From Lentzea albidocapillata subsp. violacea (GTDB lineage: Bacteria; Actinomycetota; Actinomycetes; Mycobacteriales; Pseudonocardiaceae), in contig NZ_FNET01000012.1 in assembly GCF_900100275.1 (NCBI RefSeq), positions 62,001-126,000 on the forward strand: a stretch of DNA of 64,000 bases, in the 5' to 3' direction. This document shows positions 52,572-62,245 of this stretch, one piece after another. The notes beneath the pieces are model-generated. The model searched no databases. It had not been told where the DNA came from and saw only the letters and a program-made list of their open reading frames with translations. Position 1 is the stretch's first letter. Each line of letters starts with the position of its first letter. The translations under genes were made by a program, and so were the position numbers.

Positions 52572-53486
52572 TCACTTGGTCTTGATCGCGGAGAACCGCG
52601 AGATCACGGTTGCCACGAGGTTGAAGAACATGATGAGGAGGATCAGCGTGAGCGCGGCACCCCACACCCGCAACTGGCCCGCCGGTTCGGGGTTGAGCAG
52701 CTCGTTGTAGATCAGCAGCGGCAGCGAGGCCATGTTGCCGTCGAAGACGTCGAAGTTGATCGACCGGCTGTATCCCACCAGCACGAGCACCGGCGCGGTC
52801 TCACCCATCACGCGGGCCGTTGCGAGCATGACACCGGTGACGATGCCGGACAGCGCCGTGGGCAGCACGATCTTCACGATCGTCTTCCACTTCGGCACAC
52901 CCAGCGCGTACGACGCCTCACGCAACTCGTCCGGTACGAGCCTCAGCATCTCCTCGGTCGAGCGCACGACGACCGGCAGCATCAGCAGCACCAACGCGAG
53001 CGAAACGGCGAACGCGCTCGTCTCAAGGCCGAACGTGGTGACCCACAGCGCGAACACGAACAGCGCCGCGACGATCGACGGCACACCGGAGAGGATGTCG
53101 ACCATGAACGTCGTGATGCGGGCGAACCGGCCGTTGTTGCCGTACTCGACCAGGTAGATGGCGGTGAGGATGCCGATCGGCACCGCGATCAGCGCGCACA
53201 CCAGCGCCTGGACGATCGAGCCGTACAACGCGTGGTAGACACCGCCCGTGAACTGCTCGGGCAGCACGCCCTTGAGCGACTTGAACCACCAGTCGCCGTT
53301 CAGCAACGCCTCGTAACCGTTGCTGATCACGGTGTACAGCAACCACACCAGCGGAATTACGGCGACAAGGAACGTGAGGCCGGTCAGCACCGTCGCGAGC
53401 CGGTTCTTGATCTGCCTGGCGGTGCTGATCTTCTGAAACGCCGGCGCCTGAGCGGGCCGGTTGGGATCGGTCAGGACGGCAGTCAC
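52572..53486 (-). CDS. pstA: phosphate ABC transporter permease PstA
   Basis: 304 residues from GTG 53486, overlapping the pstC stop by four bases. Six membrane helices; the EAA-like loop reads [20 protein letters not shown], and [16 protein letters not shown] is typical. It forms the channel with PstC. Confidence 0.95.
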   Translation of the reverse strand: MTAVLTDPNRPAQAPAFQKISTARQIKNRLATVLTGLTFLVAVIPLVWLLYTVISNGYEALLNGDWWFKSLKGVLPEQFTGGVYHALYGSIVQALVCALIAVPIGILTAIYLVEYGNNGRFARITTFMVDILSGVPSIVAALFVFALWVTTFGLETSAFAVSLALVLLMLPVVVRSTEEMLRLVPDELREASYALGVPKWKTIVKIVLPTALSGIVTGVMLATARVMGETAPVLVLVGYSRSINFDVFDGNMASLPLLIYNELLNPEPAGQLRVWGAALTLILLIMFFNLVATVISRFSAIKTK

Positions 53487-54457
53487 GACGCCTTCGCCTT
53501 TCCTCGGCCCGCGATGTAACGCGCGAGAGCGTTCACGGCGAACGTGAACACGAACAGGACGAGACCGGCCGCGATGTACGCACCGGTGGACAGCGGCTCG
53601 CTGAACTCGGGCGCCGCGGACGCGATCTTCGATGCGAAGGTGTAACCACCGTCGAAGAAGCTGAACGTCGACGAACTGCTCGCGGACCGCAGGATGATCA
53701 GCACAGCCACCGTCTCGCCGAGCGCACGCCCGAGTCCGAGCATCGAACCCGCGATGTATCCGCTGCGCCCGAACGGAAGTACGGTCGTGCGGATCATCTC
53801 CCACCGGGTCGCGCCGAGCGCCAGTGCTCCCTCGATCTGCATCGCCGGCGTCTGCCGGAACACCTCACGGCTGACCGCCGTGATGATGGGAAGAATCATG
53901 ATCGCGAGCACGATGCCCGCGGTGAAGATGTTGCCACCGCCCGACAGCGAGACGTTGCCGTCGGAGAACAGCGGTATCCACGAGAGGTTCTCGTTGAGGA
54001 AGGTGGCGATCGGCTCGAGTGACGGTCCCAGGACCTTGGCGCCCCACAGACCGAAGACGATCGACGGCACAGCCGCGAGCAGGTCGATGACGTACGCGAA
54101 CGGCTGGGCGATCTTCGGCGGCAGGTAGTGCGTGAGGAACAACGCGATGCCCATGGCGATCGGCATCGCGATCGCGAGCGCGAGCAGCGAGGACAGCACG
54201 GTCACGACGAGCAGGTCGCGAATGCCGAACGCCAGGTTGCCGACGTCGCCGGTCGACCACTCCGCGCTCGTGAAGAAGTTGATGGTGTTGGCCTGCAGCG
54301 ACGGCACGGCCTGAATCAGCAGGAACAGGCCGATCAGACCAATGGACACCACGATCACGAGGCTGGAGCCGGTGGTCATGGAACGGAAGATGCCGTCGCC
54401 CCGGCGACGGCCCGTAGACCTGGCAGGTGGCGAGCTGCCGGTGACGTTGTCGGTCAT
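53483..54457 (-). CDS. pstC: phosphate ABC transporter permease PstC
   Basis: 324 residues from ATG 54457. Six membrane helices after a polar N-terminus; [18 protein letters not shown] and the EAA-like loop [20 protein letters not shown] fit PstC. It lies 83 bases downstream of pstS, with a hairpin in the gap. Confidence 0.95.
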   Translation of the reverse strand: MTDNVTGSSPPARSTGRRRGDGIFRSMTTGSSLVIVVSIGLIGLFLLIQAVPSLQANTINFFTSAEWSTGDVGNLAFGIRDLLVVTVLSSLLALAIAMPIAMGIALFLTHYLPPKIAQPFAYVIDLLAAVPSIVFGLWGAKVLGPSLEPIATFLNENLSWIPLFSDGNVSLSGGGNIFTAGIVLAIMILPIITAVSREVFRQTPAMQIEGALALGATRWEMIRTTVLPFGRSGYIAGSMLGLGRALGETVAVLIILRSASSSSTFSFFDGGYTFASKIASAAPEFSEPLSTGAYIAAGLVLFVFTFAVNALARYIAGRGKAKAS

Positions 54458-54478
54458 ATCGCCAATCATCCGTAGTCG

Positions 54479-54514
54479 GCCGGGAGCGGCCACTTCTGGT
54501 GGTCCGCTCCCGGC
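54479..54514 (-). terminator. hairpin between pstS and pstC
   Basis: Arms GCCGGGAGCGG and CCGCTCCCGGC, 14-base loop. As in other pst operons, a partial terminator here would give more PstS than permease. Inferred from position. Confidence 0.6.
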
Positions 54515-54540
54515 AGGGATCCGCTACCTACTGATCAACT

Positions 54541-55665
54541 TCAGGCGATCGCCTTGATGGCGGTCAGCAGCTTGTCCTGGAACGCCTTGGGCACCGGGAT
54601 GTAGCCTGCCTCCTCCAGCCCCTTCTGGCCATCGGTGACCGCAACGGTGAGGAACGCCTTCACGGCCTTGGCAGTCTCAGCGTCGGTGTACTTGGAGCAG
54701 ACGATCTCGTACGCGGCCAGGACCAGCGGGTAGGCACCAGCGGTCTTCGTCGCGTACAGCGAGTTCAGGTCGAGAACCAGGTCGTTGCCCTCGCCCTTGA
54801 TCTTCGCACCGTCGATCGCCTTGCCCGCGGTCTCGGCGGTCAGCTCCACCGGCTCGCCGCCACCCGCGTTGATGATCTTGGCGATCTGCAGCTTGTTGGA
54901 CTTGGCGAAGGACCACTCGTTGTAGGTGATGGCGCCCTTGGTGCTCTTCACCGCGGCCGAGGTGCCCTCGTTGCCCTTCGCGCCCTCTCCGACGCCACCG
55001 GCGAACGCCTTGCCGGAGCCCTTGGTCCAGGTGCCGCCGGACGCAGCCTCCAGGTACTTCTGGAAGTTGTCCGTGGTGCCCGACTCATCGGAGCGGAAGA
55101 TCACCACGATCTTGTCGCCGGGCAGCTGCTTACCACTGTTCAGCGCGGCGATGGCCGGGTCGTTCCACGTCGCGACGGCGCCGCTGAAGATCTTCGCGAT
55201 GAGCGGGGCGTCAAGGACCAGACCATCGGCGCCTTCGACGTTGTAGGTCATGGCGATCGGGCCGAAGACGGCGGGAAGGTTCCACGCGTCGCTACCGTCG
55301 CAGCGCGTCTTGGCCGCGTCGTACTCGCCCTTGTCCTTGTTCAGCGACGAGTCGGAACCACCGATGTCGGTCTGCTTGCCGTTGAACTCCTTGACGCCGG
55401 CGCCCGAACCGTTGGAGTTGTAGTCGAGGCTCTGACCATCGCACTGGTTCTCGTAGGCAGTGACGAATCGCGTCATGGCGTTCGCCTGCGCCGAAGAGCC
55501 ACTGGCCTTCAGCTTGGCCTTACCGCCGCACTCGACCATGGAGGTCGCGTTGGCCTGGGTGTTGTTGCCACCCGTCGGCGCGTTGTTGTCGCTGCCACAC
55601 GCACCGAGCAGCAGCGCGCTGGCCGCGACGAGGCCGAGAACGGCACCGTGCCGCTGGATCTTCAC
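54541..55665 (-). CDS. pstS: phosphate-binding lipoprotein PstS
   Basis: 374 residues. GTG 55665 is chosen because GGAGG lies six bases upstream and the signal peptide then begins [13 protein letters not shown]. Lipobox LLGAC-G. Phosphate-site segments are recognisable: [26 protein letters not shown] and [16 protein letters not shown]. Captures phosphate outside the membrane for PstCAB. PHO boxes lie about 100 bases upstream. Confidence 0.96.
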   Translation of the reverse strand: MKIQRHGAVLGLVAASALLLGACGSDNNAPTGGNNTQANATSMVECGGKAKLKASGSSAQANAMTRFVTAYENQCDGQSLDYNSNGSGAGVKEFNGKQTDIGGSDSSLNKDKGEYDAAKTRCDGSDAWNLPAVFGPIAMTYNVEGADGLVLDAPLIAKIFSGAVATWNDPAIAALNSGKQLPGDKIVVIFRSDESGTTDNFQKYLEAASGGTWTKGSGKAFAGGVGEGAKGNEGTSAAVKSTKGAITYNEWSFAKSNKLQIAKIINAGGGEPVELTAETAGKAIDGAKIKGEGNDLVLDLNSLYATKTAGAYPLVLAAYEIVCSKYTDAETAKAVKAFLTVAVTDGQKGLEEAGYIPVPKAFQDKLLTAIKAIA

Positions 55666-55762
55666 CTTGGTCCTCCACCTTGCGGAAAGCATTAGCGGTT
55701 CGCGACGGACGCCGCCGCTCGCTACGGAAGGTAGGTAGCCAGAATGGACAGCCCGCCTAGTC

Positions 55763-55784
55763 AGGGTGAACGGGAGGTGAACAC
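55763..55784 (-). promoter_or_regulatory. PHO box upstream of pstS
   Basis: On the minus strand GTGTTCACCTC is followed directly by CCGTTCACCCT, two 11-bp PhoP repeat units; a degenerate third unit (GTTCG) lies next to them. Predicts PhoP-dependent induction of pstSCAB. Confidence 0.8.
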
Positions 55785-55863
55785 CGAACGGGAAGTGACG
55801 GGCCACACCACCAAAAGAGTGATGGCGTGACCAGCGCGTATGCGTTTTGTGACGCTACGTTGA

Positions 55864-56739
55864 CTACCGGGCGTACTGGACGTCGGCGTCCCAAAGGGTG
55901 AAGCCGAGTTTCGTGTACACGCGGACCGCCGCGGAGTTGTCCGACTCGACGTAGAGCATGACTTCCTTGACGTGCTGTTCGCGCAGGTGACGCAGCCCGG
56001 CGAGGGTGAGCGCCCTGCCCAGGCCGCCGCCCTGGCGGTCCGGGTCGACGCCCACGACGTAGACCTCGCCCAGCTCGGGCGTGTGCACCTTCGTCCAGTG
56101 GAAGCCCGCCAGCCTGCCGTCGGCGTCGAACGCGAGCAGGAAGCCCTCGGGATCGAACCAGGGTTCGTCTTCCTTGGCGCGGACGTCCTCGATGGACATC
56201 GCGCCCTGCTCGGGGTGCCAGTCGAACGCGCGGTGGTTCACGTAGACGACCGCGGCCTCGTCCTTGCCAGGGACGAACGGCCGGATCGTGATGCCCTCGG
56301 GGAGCTTGGGCTCCGGCAGGTCGTTCTCGACGCGCAGCCGCATCCGCAGCAGTTCGCGCACCTTGCGGAAGCCGAGCTTCTCCGCGAGCTTCTCGGCGTC
56401 CGGATGGCCGCCGTGCGCCCAGATCCGCAGTGACTCCTGCGGGAGCGCTTTCACCAGCGCCTCTCCCACGCCCTGATGGCGGTGCTTCGGGTGCACGGCG
56501 AACTCGGCGACCTTGTTGCCACCGGAGTCACCGATCAGGTCGACGTGCGCGTACCCGGCGAGCTCGCCGTTCAGATGCGCGAGGAGGTGCCTGCTGCCGG
56601 TCGCGCCGGGGCGCATCCGCAGTCGCACGGCCTCGCCGACCGGGGCCACGCCATCGGTGCGCTGGGCCGCCTCCAGCAGACCCGTCACCTCGGCGGCCTG
56701 GTCGGCCGTCAGCTCCTCGAACCAGCTCAGTTGCGCCAC
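55864..56739 (-). CDS. mshD: mycothiol synthase MshD
   Basis: 291 residues with two GNAT domains. The C-terminal active domain has VYVVGVDPDRQGGGLGRALT (acetyl-CoA loop) and SDNSAAVRVYTKLGFT; the N-terminal one keeps VHPKHRHQGVGEAL. MshD acetylates cysteinyl-glucosaminyl-inositol, the last step of mycothiol synthesis, which places the organism among the actinobacteria. Ten bases downstream of glnR, the same order as Rv0818-Rv0819. Confidence 0.95.
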   Translation of the reverse strand: MAQLSWFEELTADQAAEVTGLLEAAQRTDGVAPVGEAVRLRMRPGATGSRHLLAHLNGELAGYAHVDLIGDSGGNKVAEFAVHPKHRHQGVGEALVKALPQESLRIWAHGGHPDAEKLAEKLGFRKVRELLRMRLRVENDLPEPKLPEGITIRPFVPGKDEAAVVYVNHRAFDWHPEQGAMSIEDVRAKEDEPWFDPEGFLLAFDADGRLAGFHWTKVHTPELGEVYVVGVDPDRQGGGLGRALTLAGLRHLREQHVKEVMLYVESDNSAAVRVYTKLGFTLWDADVQYAR

Positions 56740-56749
56740 ACAGGCGAAC

Positions 56750-57511
56750 CTACCGCGCGATCAAACGCTCATCCAGGACACGAGCGGAGTCGTCGATCTC
56801 CACCTCGGCCATCTCGGCAGGACGGCGCGGCGAGCCGGGACGCGGCGGGCGGACGAACTTGTAGCCCACGTTGCGGACCGTGCCGATGAGCGCCTCGTGC
56901 TCGGGGCCGAGCTTGGCGCGGAGCCGTCGCACGTGGACGTCGACCGTGCGGGTGCCGCCGAAGAAGTCGTAGCCCCAGACCTCCTGCAGCAGCTGGGCGC
57001 GGGTGAAGACCCGGCCCGCGTGCTGCGCGAGGTACTTGAGCAGCTCGAACTCCTTGTAGGTGAGGTCGAGCGGGCGGCCCTTGAGGCGCGCGGTGTAGGT
57101 GGCCTCGTCGATCACGAGGTCGCCGAGCTGGATCGCGCCGTCGCCACCGGGCGCGGTCGTGCCCCGGCGGGAGCGGACCAGGCGCAGGCGGGCGTCGACC
57201 TCGGCGGGGCCGGAGTTCGGCAGCAGGATCTCGTCGACGGACCAGTCGGAGTTGACCGCGACCAGACCGCCCTCGGTGACGACGGCCACCACGGGCACGT
57301 CCACACCGGACGAGTCGAGCAGACGGCACAGCGAGCGCGCGCCGACCAGGTCGGTGCGGGCGTCGATCAGCACGATGTCGTGCGGACCGGCTTCGAGAAG
57401 CGCGGAGACCTCGGGGCGCAAGGGGCGCACGGCGTGGGGAAGCAGAGCCAGCGCGGGAAGCACCGCCTCCGGGTCCGGGTCTGTCGTCAGCAGAAGCACG
57501 TCGATGCTCAT
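56750..57511 (-). CDS. glnR: GlnR-like orphan response regulator
   Basis: 253 residues from ATG 57511. The degenerate receiver domain ([38 protein letters not shown]) is followed by an OmpR winged helix ([40 protein letters not shown]). This matches GlnR, the global nitrogen regulator of actinomycetes, which works without a cognate kinase. The 3' neighbour is mshD. Confidence 0.92.
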   Translation of the reverse strand: MSIDVLLLTTDPDPEAVLPALALLPHAVRPLRPEVSALLEAGPHDIVLIDARTDLVGARSLCRLLDSSGVDVPVVAVVTEGGLVAVNSDWSVDEILLPNSGPAEVDARLRLVRSRRGTTAPGGDGAIQLGDLVIDEATYTARLKGRPLDLTYKEFELLKYLAQHAGRVFTRAQLLQEVWGYDFFGGTRTVDVHVRRLRAKLGPEHEALIGTVRNVGYKFVRPPRPGSPRRPAEMAEVEIDDSARVLDERLIAR

Positions 57512-57592
57512 CGCGGCGCCCTCCAAATCGGCCGTGGACGGTCACCTGGACCAGACCAGCGGCGTACGGTGACCGGGCCCCGTTGCCTGCGG

Positions 57593-58408
57593 ATGACGGA
57601 GACAATACCGGTGCACCCCGAGAAAGTCCCAGGTCAAGAAGCCGTGCTCACACTTGTTTCCACAAGCGTCACGCCTGTTACATCCGTGTCACACGATGGA
57701 GTGCGCCTGCACGGTGTCCACTACAAGAGTGAAAGTGACGTCGCTTTCGTTGTGGGACACGGGTTCACGAACAACGTGCGCAGGCCGTACGTCGCCCGCG
57801 TGCTTGCCCGGCTGGCCAGGAACGCCGGCGTCGTGGCGTTCGACTTCCGCGGGCACGGACGCTCCGAGGGACTCTCCACGGTGGGCGCGGACGAGATCCA
57901 CGACATCGAGGCCGCCGTCCTCAAGGCGCGCGAACTCGGCTACTCGAAGATCGCGACGGTCGGGTTCTCGATGGGCGCCTCGATCGTCCTGCGGCACGCG
58001 GTGCTGGGGGAGACCCGGCCGGACGCCGTGGTCTCGGTGAGCGGGCCCGCGCGGTGGTGGTCGCGCGAGACCGCTCCCATGCGCCGGGTCCACTGGTTGC
58101 TGGAACAACCGCACGGCAAGCTCGCGGCACGGGCGCTCGGGGTTCGGCTCGGCGGCAGCTGGGTACAAGCGCCGGAGAGTCCGCTCGAGGTGGTCGGACG
58201 CATCACACCGACCCCACTGCTGATCGTGCACGGTGACCTGGACCACTATTTCTCCGTGGACCACGCCAGGTCGCTGCACCGCGCGTCCTCCGGACATGCC
58301 GAGTTGTGGATCGAACCCGGCATGCGGCACGCGGAATCGGCCGCGACTCCAGACCTGGTAGACCGGATGGCGGCATGGATCGCCGTTAACGTCGAGGACG
58401 AGGAATGA
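57593..58408 (+). CDS. alpha/beta-hydrolase
   Basis: 271 residues from ATG 57593. Oxyanion HG in VVGHGFTNN, nucleophile elbow GFSMGAS, acid in VHGDLDHYFS and His in GMRHAES form a complete triad. No signal peptide. It is probably an esterase or lipase-like enzyme acting on a lipid or small ester. The stop overlaps the LmeA-like gene (ATGA). Confidence 0.88.
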   Translation: MTETIPVHPEKVPGQEAVLTLVSTSVTPVTSVSHDGVRLHGVHYKSESDVAFVVGHGFTNNVRRPYVARVLARLARNAGVVAFDFRGHGRSEGLSTVGADEIHDIEAAVLKARELGYSKIATVGFSMGASIVLRHAVLGETRPDAVVSVSGPARWWSRETAPMRRVHWLLEQPHGKLAARALGVRLGGSWVQAPESPLEVVGRITPTPLLIVHGDLDHYFSVDHARSLHRASSGHAELWIEPGMRHAESAATPDLVDRMAAWIAVNVEDEE

Positions 58409-59223
58409 CTGCGCAGACCCCCGCACGGCCGCGAAAGAAGAAGTCCCGTCGCGGGAAGTTCCTCGTCATCACGGTGATCGTGCTGGGCGTGCTGCTCGTC
58501 GCCGCCGACTTCGCGCTCGCCGCGGCCGGTGAGTACCAGATCGCCCAGCGGATGCGGGAGAAGCTGCAGCTCAACGAGGACCCGTCGGTGCGCATCAACG
58601 GGTTCCCGTTCACCCTGCAGGCGTTGCGCGGCGACTACCGGCACGTCGAGATCCGCGCGTACGGCGTGCCGATCCGCAACGAGCAGCAGGGCGTCGACCT
58701 GCGCGACCTCGACGTCGAGGCCGACCTGCTGCACACCCGCGTCGAACTCGCGGACCTGCTCGCGGGCAACGTCTCCAAGGCGACCATCGACACCGTCAAG
58801 GGCAGCGTCCGGATCAAGGCGATGGACCTGAACCGCCTGGCGAACCACGTGACGCCGTTCGACAAGCTCTCGATCGAGCCGGACAACCGCGTCGCCACGC
58901 AGACCCCGGCCGACCCGCTGGTGCCCAAGACCACCGCCGCGGTGAAGCTCTCCGGCCAGACCAACGTCGCCGGCAAGGTCATCACGCTCACCGCGTACGG
59001 CCAGATCGCGCTGGTCAGCGGTGCCATTCAGATCAACATCGACGACATCGTGCTGGACGACGCCTCGCTGAAGCAGATCATCCCGCAGCTGCGTCAGGCG
59101 CTCGCGATCAAGATCGACCCGGGCACGCTCCCGTTCGGTGCGACGCCTACCGCCGTCGAGGTGGAGAGCGGTTCGTTCAAGCTGTCCGGCGAGATCGCGG
59201 ATGTACCGTTGGTCCAACGATGA
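58405..59223 (+). CDS. LmeA-like phospholipid-binding protein (DUF2993)
   Basis: 272 residues. A basic N-terminus (RKKKSRRGK) and one membrane segment or signal (about 19-40) are followed by the DUF2993 repeat pattern (VRINGFPFTLQALRGDYRHV, GVDLRDLDVEADLL). LmeA of mycobacteria (Rv0817c) binds phospholipids in the envelope and affects lipomannan elongation. The position in the block agrees. ATGA overlaps on both sides. Confidence 0.85.
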   Translation: MTAQTPARPRKKKSRRGKFLVITVIVLGVLLVAADFALAAAGEYQIAQRMREKLQLNEDPSVRINGFPFTLQALRGDYRHVEIRAYGVPIRNEQQGVDLRDLDVEADLLHTRVELADLLAGNVSKATIDTVKGSVRIKAMDLNRLANHVTPFDKLSIEPDNRVATQTPADPLVPKTTAAVKLSGQTNVAGKVITLTAYGQIALVSGAIQINIDDIVLDDASLKQIIPQLRQALAIKIDPGTLPFGATPTAVEVESGSFKLSGEIADVPLVQR

Positions 59224-59627
59224 CTGGTGTGTGGGCGCTGCTGGGCGCGCTGGCCGTGGCCGGCGCGATCGGTGTGCTGCTCAAGGTCCGAGAGGGCCGC
59301 ATCTCCCGTGCGAAGGACTCGATCGACCTGCCCGCCCCCGTGCGCGACCTGCTCGCGCCGGGGGTGACGCTGGTCCAGCTCTCCACCACGTTCTGCGCGC
59401 CGTGCCGGCACGCGAAGGTGGTCCTGCGCGACCTCGCCGACCACACGGACGGCCTCACCCACGCCGAGCTCGACGTGACGAACCTCCCGGACGTCACCAC
59501 CAGGCTCGGCGTCATGCGCACCCCCACGACGCTCGCCCTGACGTCGGACGGCACCGAGGTGTTGCGAGTCGGCGGCGTGCCGAAACGCGACTCGTTGCTG
59601 GCGGCGCTGCGACCGCATTTGCCCTAA
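59220..59627 (+). CDS. membrane-anchored thioredoxin-like protein (ThiX type)
   Basis: 135 residues. An N-terminal membrane segment (about 3-22) is followed by a thioredoxin fold with active-site CAPC in STTFCAPCRHAK and the cis-Pro segment MRTPTTLAL. Predicted disulfide exchange at the membrane; same position as Rv0816c. Four-base overlap with the LmeA-like gene. Confidence 0.88.
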   Translation: MTGVWALLGALAVAGAIGVLLKVREGRISRAKDSIDLPAPVRDLLAPGVTLVQLSTTFCAPCRHAKVVLRDLADHTDGLTHAELDVTNLPDVTTRLGVMRTPTTLALTSDGTEVLRVGGVPKRDSLLAALRPHLP

Positions 59628-59706
59628 TCCAGTCGGGTGAACCTGCGTTGTTCCACCAGTTGGACATACCTCCCGCCCCGAGGGATTGAGGGCTACCCTC
59701 GCTGGC

Positions 59707-59784
59707 ATGACCTTGCTGCTCACGAAGCGACGCGCGGTTGACCTGTGCCGCACGCGCAGCAGCCTGTGTCGCACGACGAGCTGA
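59707..59784 (+). CDS. Cys/Arg-rich leader peptide ahead of sulfur genes
   Basis: 25 codons from ATG 59707: MTLLLTKRRAVDLCRTRS, then SLCRTTS. The LLLT.RR.VDLCR...LCR pattern matches actinobacterial leader peptides that sense cysteine by ribosome stalling upstream of sulfur-assimilation genes (recollection of the family). Two Cys codons, TGC and TGT, lie in the body. It stands 73 bases before the DUF4395-cysA-sseC genes, so translation attenuation by cysteine is inferred. Confidence 0.75.
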   Translation: MTLLLTKRRAVDLCRTRSSLCRTTS

Positions 59785-59856
59785 ACCGGGCTGCTTGACG
59801 CCCATCAGCTACCTCTGACGGACTGAATCCCCTCGTCCGCATGCCCGGAGGTCGTC

Positions 59857-60294
59857 GTGCCCAAGGACTCCCCTGTAGACCCGCGCGGACCGCGCTTCTC
59901 CGCCTGGATGACCACCGTCATCCTCGCGATCGTGTTGCTCACCGGCTGGTGGCGGCTCCTCGCCGCCCAGACGGTGCTCTTCGCGATGTGCGCGTTCATC
60001 TCGCTGAAGCTGAACCCGTGGGGTCACGTCTACCGCTACGCGATCCAGCCACGCCTGACCCCGACCACCGAACGCGAGGAAGCCGCCCCGCTGCGGTTCG
60101 CGCAAGGTGTCGGCTTCGTCTTCGCACTGATCGGCACCCTCGGTTACGCCACCGGCCTCACCACGCTCGGCATGGTGGCAACCGGTCTCGCACTGGTGGC
60201 AGCACTGCTCAACGCGGCGCTGGGCCTGTGCCTCGGGTGCGAGATGTACCTCGTGCTGCGCAGGTACGTACCCGCCCTCGCTCGACCGCAATGA
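59857..60294 (+). CDS. DUF4395 integral membrane protein
   Basis: 145 residues from GTG 59857 (GGAGG upstream). Four membrane segments; after segment one FISLKLNPWGHVYRYAIQPR, and a CLGC pair in the last (GLCLGCEMY). DUF4395 proteins travel with thioredoxin and sulfurtransferase genes, and the CxxC suggests redox or sulfur transfer through the membrane. First gene of the sulfur operon after the leader. Confidence 0.8.
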   Translation: MPKDSPVDPRGPRFSAWMTTVILAIVLLTGWWRLLAAQTVLFAMCAFISLKLNPWGHVYRYAIQPRLTPTTEREEAAPLRFAQGVGFVFALIGTLGYATGLTTLGMVATGLALVAALLNAALGLCLGCEMYLVLRRYVPALARPQ

Positions 60295-60324
60295 CGACAC
60301 GCACTACTACAGGAGCAACTTCCC

Positions 60325-61170
60325 ATGAGCCGTGAGAACGTGCTGGTCTCGGCCGCCTGGTCCGAAGAGAACCTCCAGGCGCCCGGCGTGGTGTTCGCGG
60401 AGGTCGACGAGGACACCACCGCGTACGACGGCGGACACATCCCCGGAGCCGTGAAGATCGACTGGAAGAACGACCTCCAGGACCCGGTCCGCCGCGACTT
60501 CGTCGACCGCGAGGGCTTCGAGAAGCTGCTCTCGGCCAAGGGCATCTCCAACGACGACACCGTCGTCCTCTACGGCGGCAACAACAACTGGTTCGCGGCC
60601 TACGCGTACTGGTACTTCAAGCTCTACGGCCACACCAACGTCAAGCTCCTCGACGGCGGCCGCAAGAAGTGGGAACTCGACGGCCGCCCCCTGGACAAGG
60701 ACGAGGTCGTCCGCGCTTCGACGTCCTACCAGGCCCAGGAGCAGGACCTCTCGATCCGCGCCTTCCGCGACGAGGTCGTCGACTCCATCGGCAACAAGAA
60801 CCTCGTCGACGTGCGCTCCCCCGACGAGTTCTCCGGCAAGCTCCTCGCCCCGGCCCACCTCCCGCAGGAGCAGGCCCAGCGCGGCGGCCACATCCCGTCC
60901 GCCGTGAACGTCCCGTGGTCCAAGGCGGCCAACGAGGACGGCACCTTCAAGTCCGACGACGACCTCCGCGCCCTCTACGCCGAGGCGGGCTTCGACGGCA
61001 GCCGCAAGACCATCGCGTACTGCCGCATCGGCGAGCGCTCCTCGCACACCTGGTTCGCCCTGCGCGAGCTGCTCGGCCACGAAGACGTCAAGAACTACGA
61101 CGGTTCTTGGACGGAGTACGGCTCGCTCATCGGCGTGCCGATCGAACTCGGTTCCGGCAAGGAGGCCTGA
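60325..61170 (+). CDS. cysA: thiosulfate/3-mercaptopyruvate sulfurtransferase (CysA/SseA type)
   Basis: 281 residues, AGGAG ribosome site. Two rhodanese domains; the second carries the catalytic loop YCRIGERSSHTW with its persulfide Cys at about 232. It corresponds to Rv0815c (CysA2). It transfers sulfane sulfur, feeding cofactor or cysteine metabolism. Five bases before sseC. Confidence 0.93.
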   Translation: MSRENVLVSAAWSEENLQAPGVVFAEVDEDTTAYDGGHIPGAVKIDWKNDLQDPVRRDFVDREGFEKLLSAKGISNDDTVVLYGGNNNWFAAYAYWYFKLYGHTNVKLLDGGRKKWELDGRPLDKDEVVRASTSYQAQEQDLSIRAFRDEVVDSIGNKNLVDVRSPDEFSGKLLAPAHLPQEQAQRGGHIPSAVNVPWSKAANEDGTFKSDDDLRALYAEAGFDGSRKTIAYCRIGERSSHTWFALRELLGHEDVKNYDGSWTEYGSLIGVPIELGSGKEA

Positions 61171-61175
61171 TCATC

Positions 61176-61475
61176 ATGTCCAACGGCTGCGGCGCCCCTA
61201 CTCAGGGCGGCACGATCGAAGCGGGCACCACCGAAACCGTGCTCGAGGGCAAGGTCGTCTCGGACGGCACCCCGGTAGGCGGCGCCTTCGTCCGCCTGCT
61301 GGACTCGACCGGCGAGTTCACCGCGGAGGTGGTCACCTCCCCGGAGGGCGACTTCCGCTTCTTCGCGGCACCGGGCAGCTGGACCGTCCGCGCCCTGCAC
61401 CGCACCGGCAACGGCCAGGCCGACGTGTCGGCCTCGGGCCCCGGCGTGCACGCGGTGCAGATCGCGGTCGCCTGA
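61176..61475 (+). CDS. sseC: SseC-like DUF1416 protein
   Basis: 99 residues from ATG 61176; GGAGG lies within the end of cysA. Starts MSNGCGAPTQGGTIEAG and folds as a beta-sandwich (LEGKVVSDGTPVGGAFVRLL, GSWTVRALHR). DUF1416 proteins always accompany CysA-type sulfurtransferases (Rv0814c); one early Cys may accept sulfur. Ends at a strong terminator. Confidence 0.9.
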   Translation: MSNGCGAPTQGGTIEAGTTETVLEGKVVSDGTPVGGAFVRLLDSTGEFTAEVVTSPEGDFRFFAAPGSWTVRALHRTGNGQADVSASGPGVHAVQIAVA

Positions 61476-61510
61476 GACCCGCCAGGTCACCAGATCAGGT
61501 TGGTACGACC

Positions 61511-61545
61511 CGAAGGCTCCGGCGGTGTCACCGCCGGAGCCTTCG
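61511..61545. terminator. terminator of the sulfur operon
   Basis: Perfect 15-bp stem CGAAGGCTCCGGCGG / CCGCCGGAGCCTTCG with loop TGTCA, 35 bases after the sseC stop. Confidence 0.85.
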
Positions 61546-61583
61546 GCATCTGGGCACGTCTCGGGGGTGCCCCTCTCGCGAAG

Positions 61584-61664
61584 CCGCAGGCAAGCAGTCC
61601 GAGCGCACGCTCATGGCCAGCGCCACCCCGCAGGCAAGCAGTCACAGCACGCGCTCATGGGCAC
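61584..61664 (+). repeat. imperfect direct repeat
   Basis: CCGCAGGCAAGCAGTC occurs at 61584-61599 and 61628-61643; each copy is followed by a similar CGCTCATGG segment. Unit spacing is 44 bases. No coding role is seen; the surrounding 61546-62146 has no supported gene. Confidence 0.6.
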
Positions 61665-61713
61665 GCATCCCATCCGCGACGCCGTAGGCGAGCCGTCCTT
61701 ACCGTGCGGTCTG

Positions 61714-61857
61714 GGTGGGGTGGCTTCGTCACGAGTCGTGCCACAGCTCTTGCTGCATGTGAGTAGCTGTGTCAACCCGACACGCTTTTCGTCGGGTTGA
61801 CACAGCTACTCACATGTGGCCCGCTCTTGGTACGGCTCGTGACGAAGCCACCCCACC
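61714..61857. repeat. 144-bp large inverted repeat (MITE-like or hairpin element)
   Basis: Two arms of about 67 bases face each other. The inner 26 bp are perfect (61756-61781 with 61791-61816; arms start CATGTGAGTAGCTGTG) around the 9-base loop ACGCTTTTC. The outer parts match well too (GGTGGGGTGGCTTCGTCACGAG at 61714 and its complement ending at 61857, quoted in pieces: GGTGGGGTGG, CTTCGTCACGAG), with a mismatched middle. No coding capacity. Confidence 0.85.
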
Positions 61858-62146
61858 AACGCGCCCACCTACGCAACGCGCCTCCGCCCGGAGCAACAGG
61901 CGTGCCATCAACCCGCGCACGGCGTAGACCCCGGCTTTGGATCAGATTGGCGGGGTCTGGGGCGGAGCCCCAGGAATCAGCCGGAACATCCCCAAACACG
62001 GTGACCACCTACGAACACGAAACCGCCGCCCGCCAACGAAACCGGGGGACGACGCACCCCAACCGACGCGCCCGCCGAAGGCAGGGCCCGGTGTCCTCCA
62101 CCACCACAACCCGGCACGTCACCACCAGCGAGATATCCTCTCCACC

Positions 62147-62245
62147 GTGGAACACATCTTCACCGGACTCCTGGTGCTAGTGACGATCGCCGTAATGTGG
62201 TTCGCCGGCTACGTCGTCTACCGCCTCTACTCCGACCAGCGATGA
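62147..62245 (+). CDS. very small membrane protein
   Basis: 32 residues from GTG 62147: VEHIFTGLLVLVTIAVMW, then FAGYVVYRLYSDQR. One membrane helix with a basic tail. The stop overlaps the next start (ATGA), which supports translation. A TATCCT -10-like element lies 11 bases upstream, suggesting a leaderless mRNA. Confidence 0.6.
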   Translation: MEHIFTGLLVLVTIAVMWFAGYVVYRLYSDQR

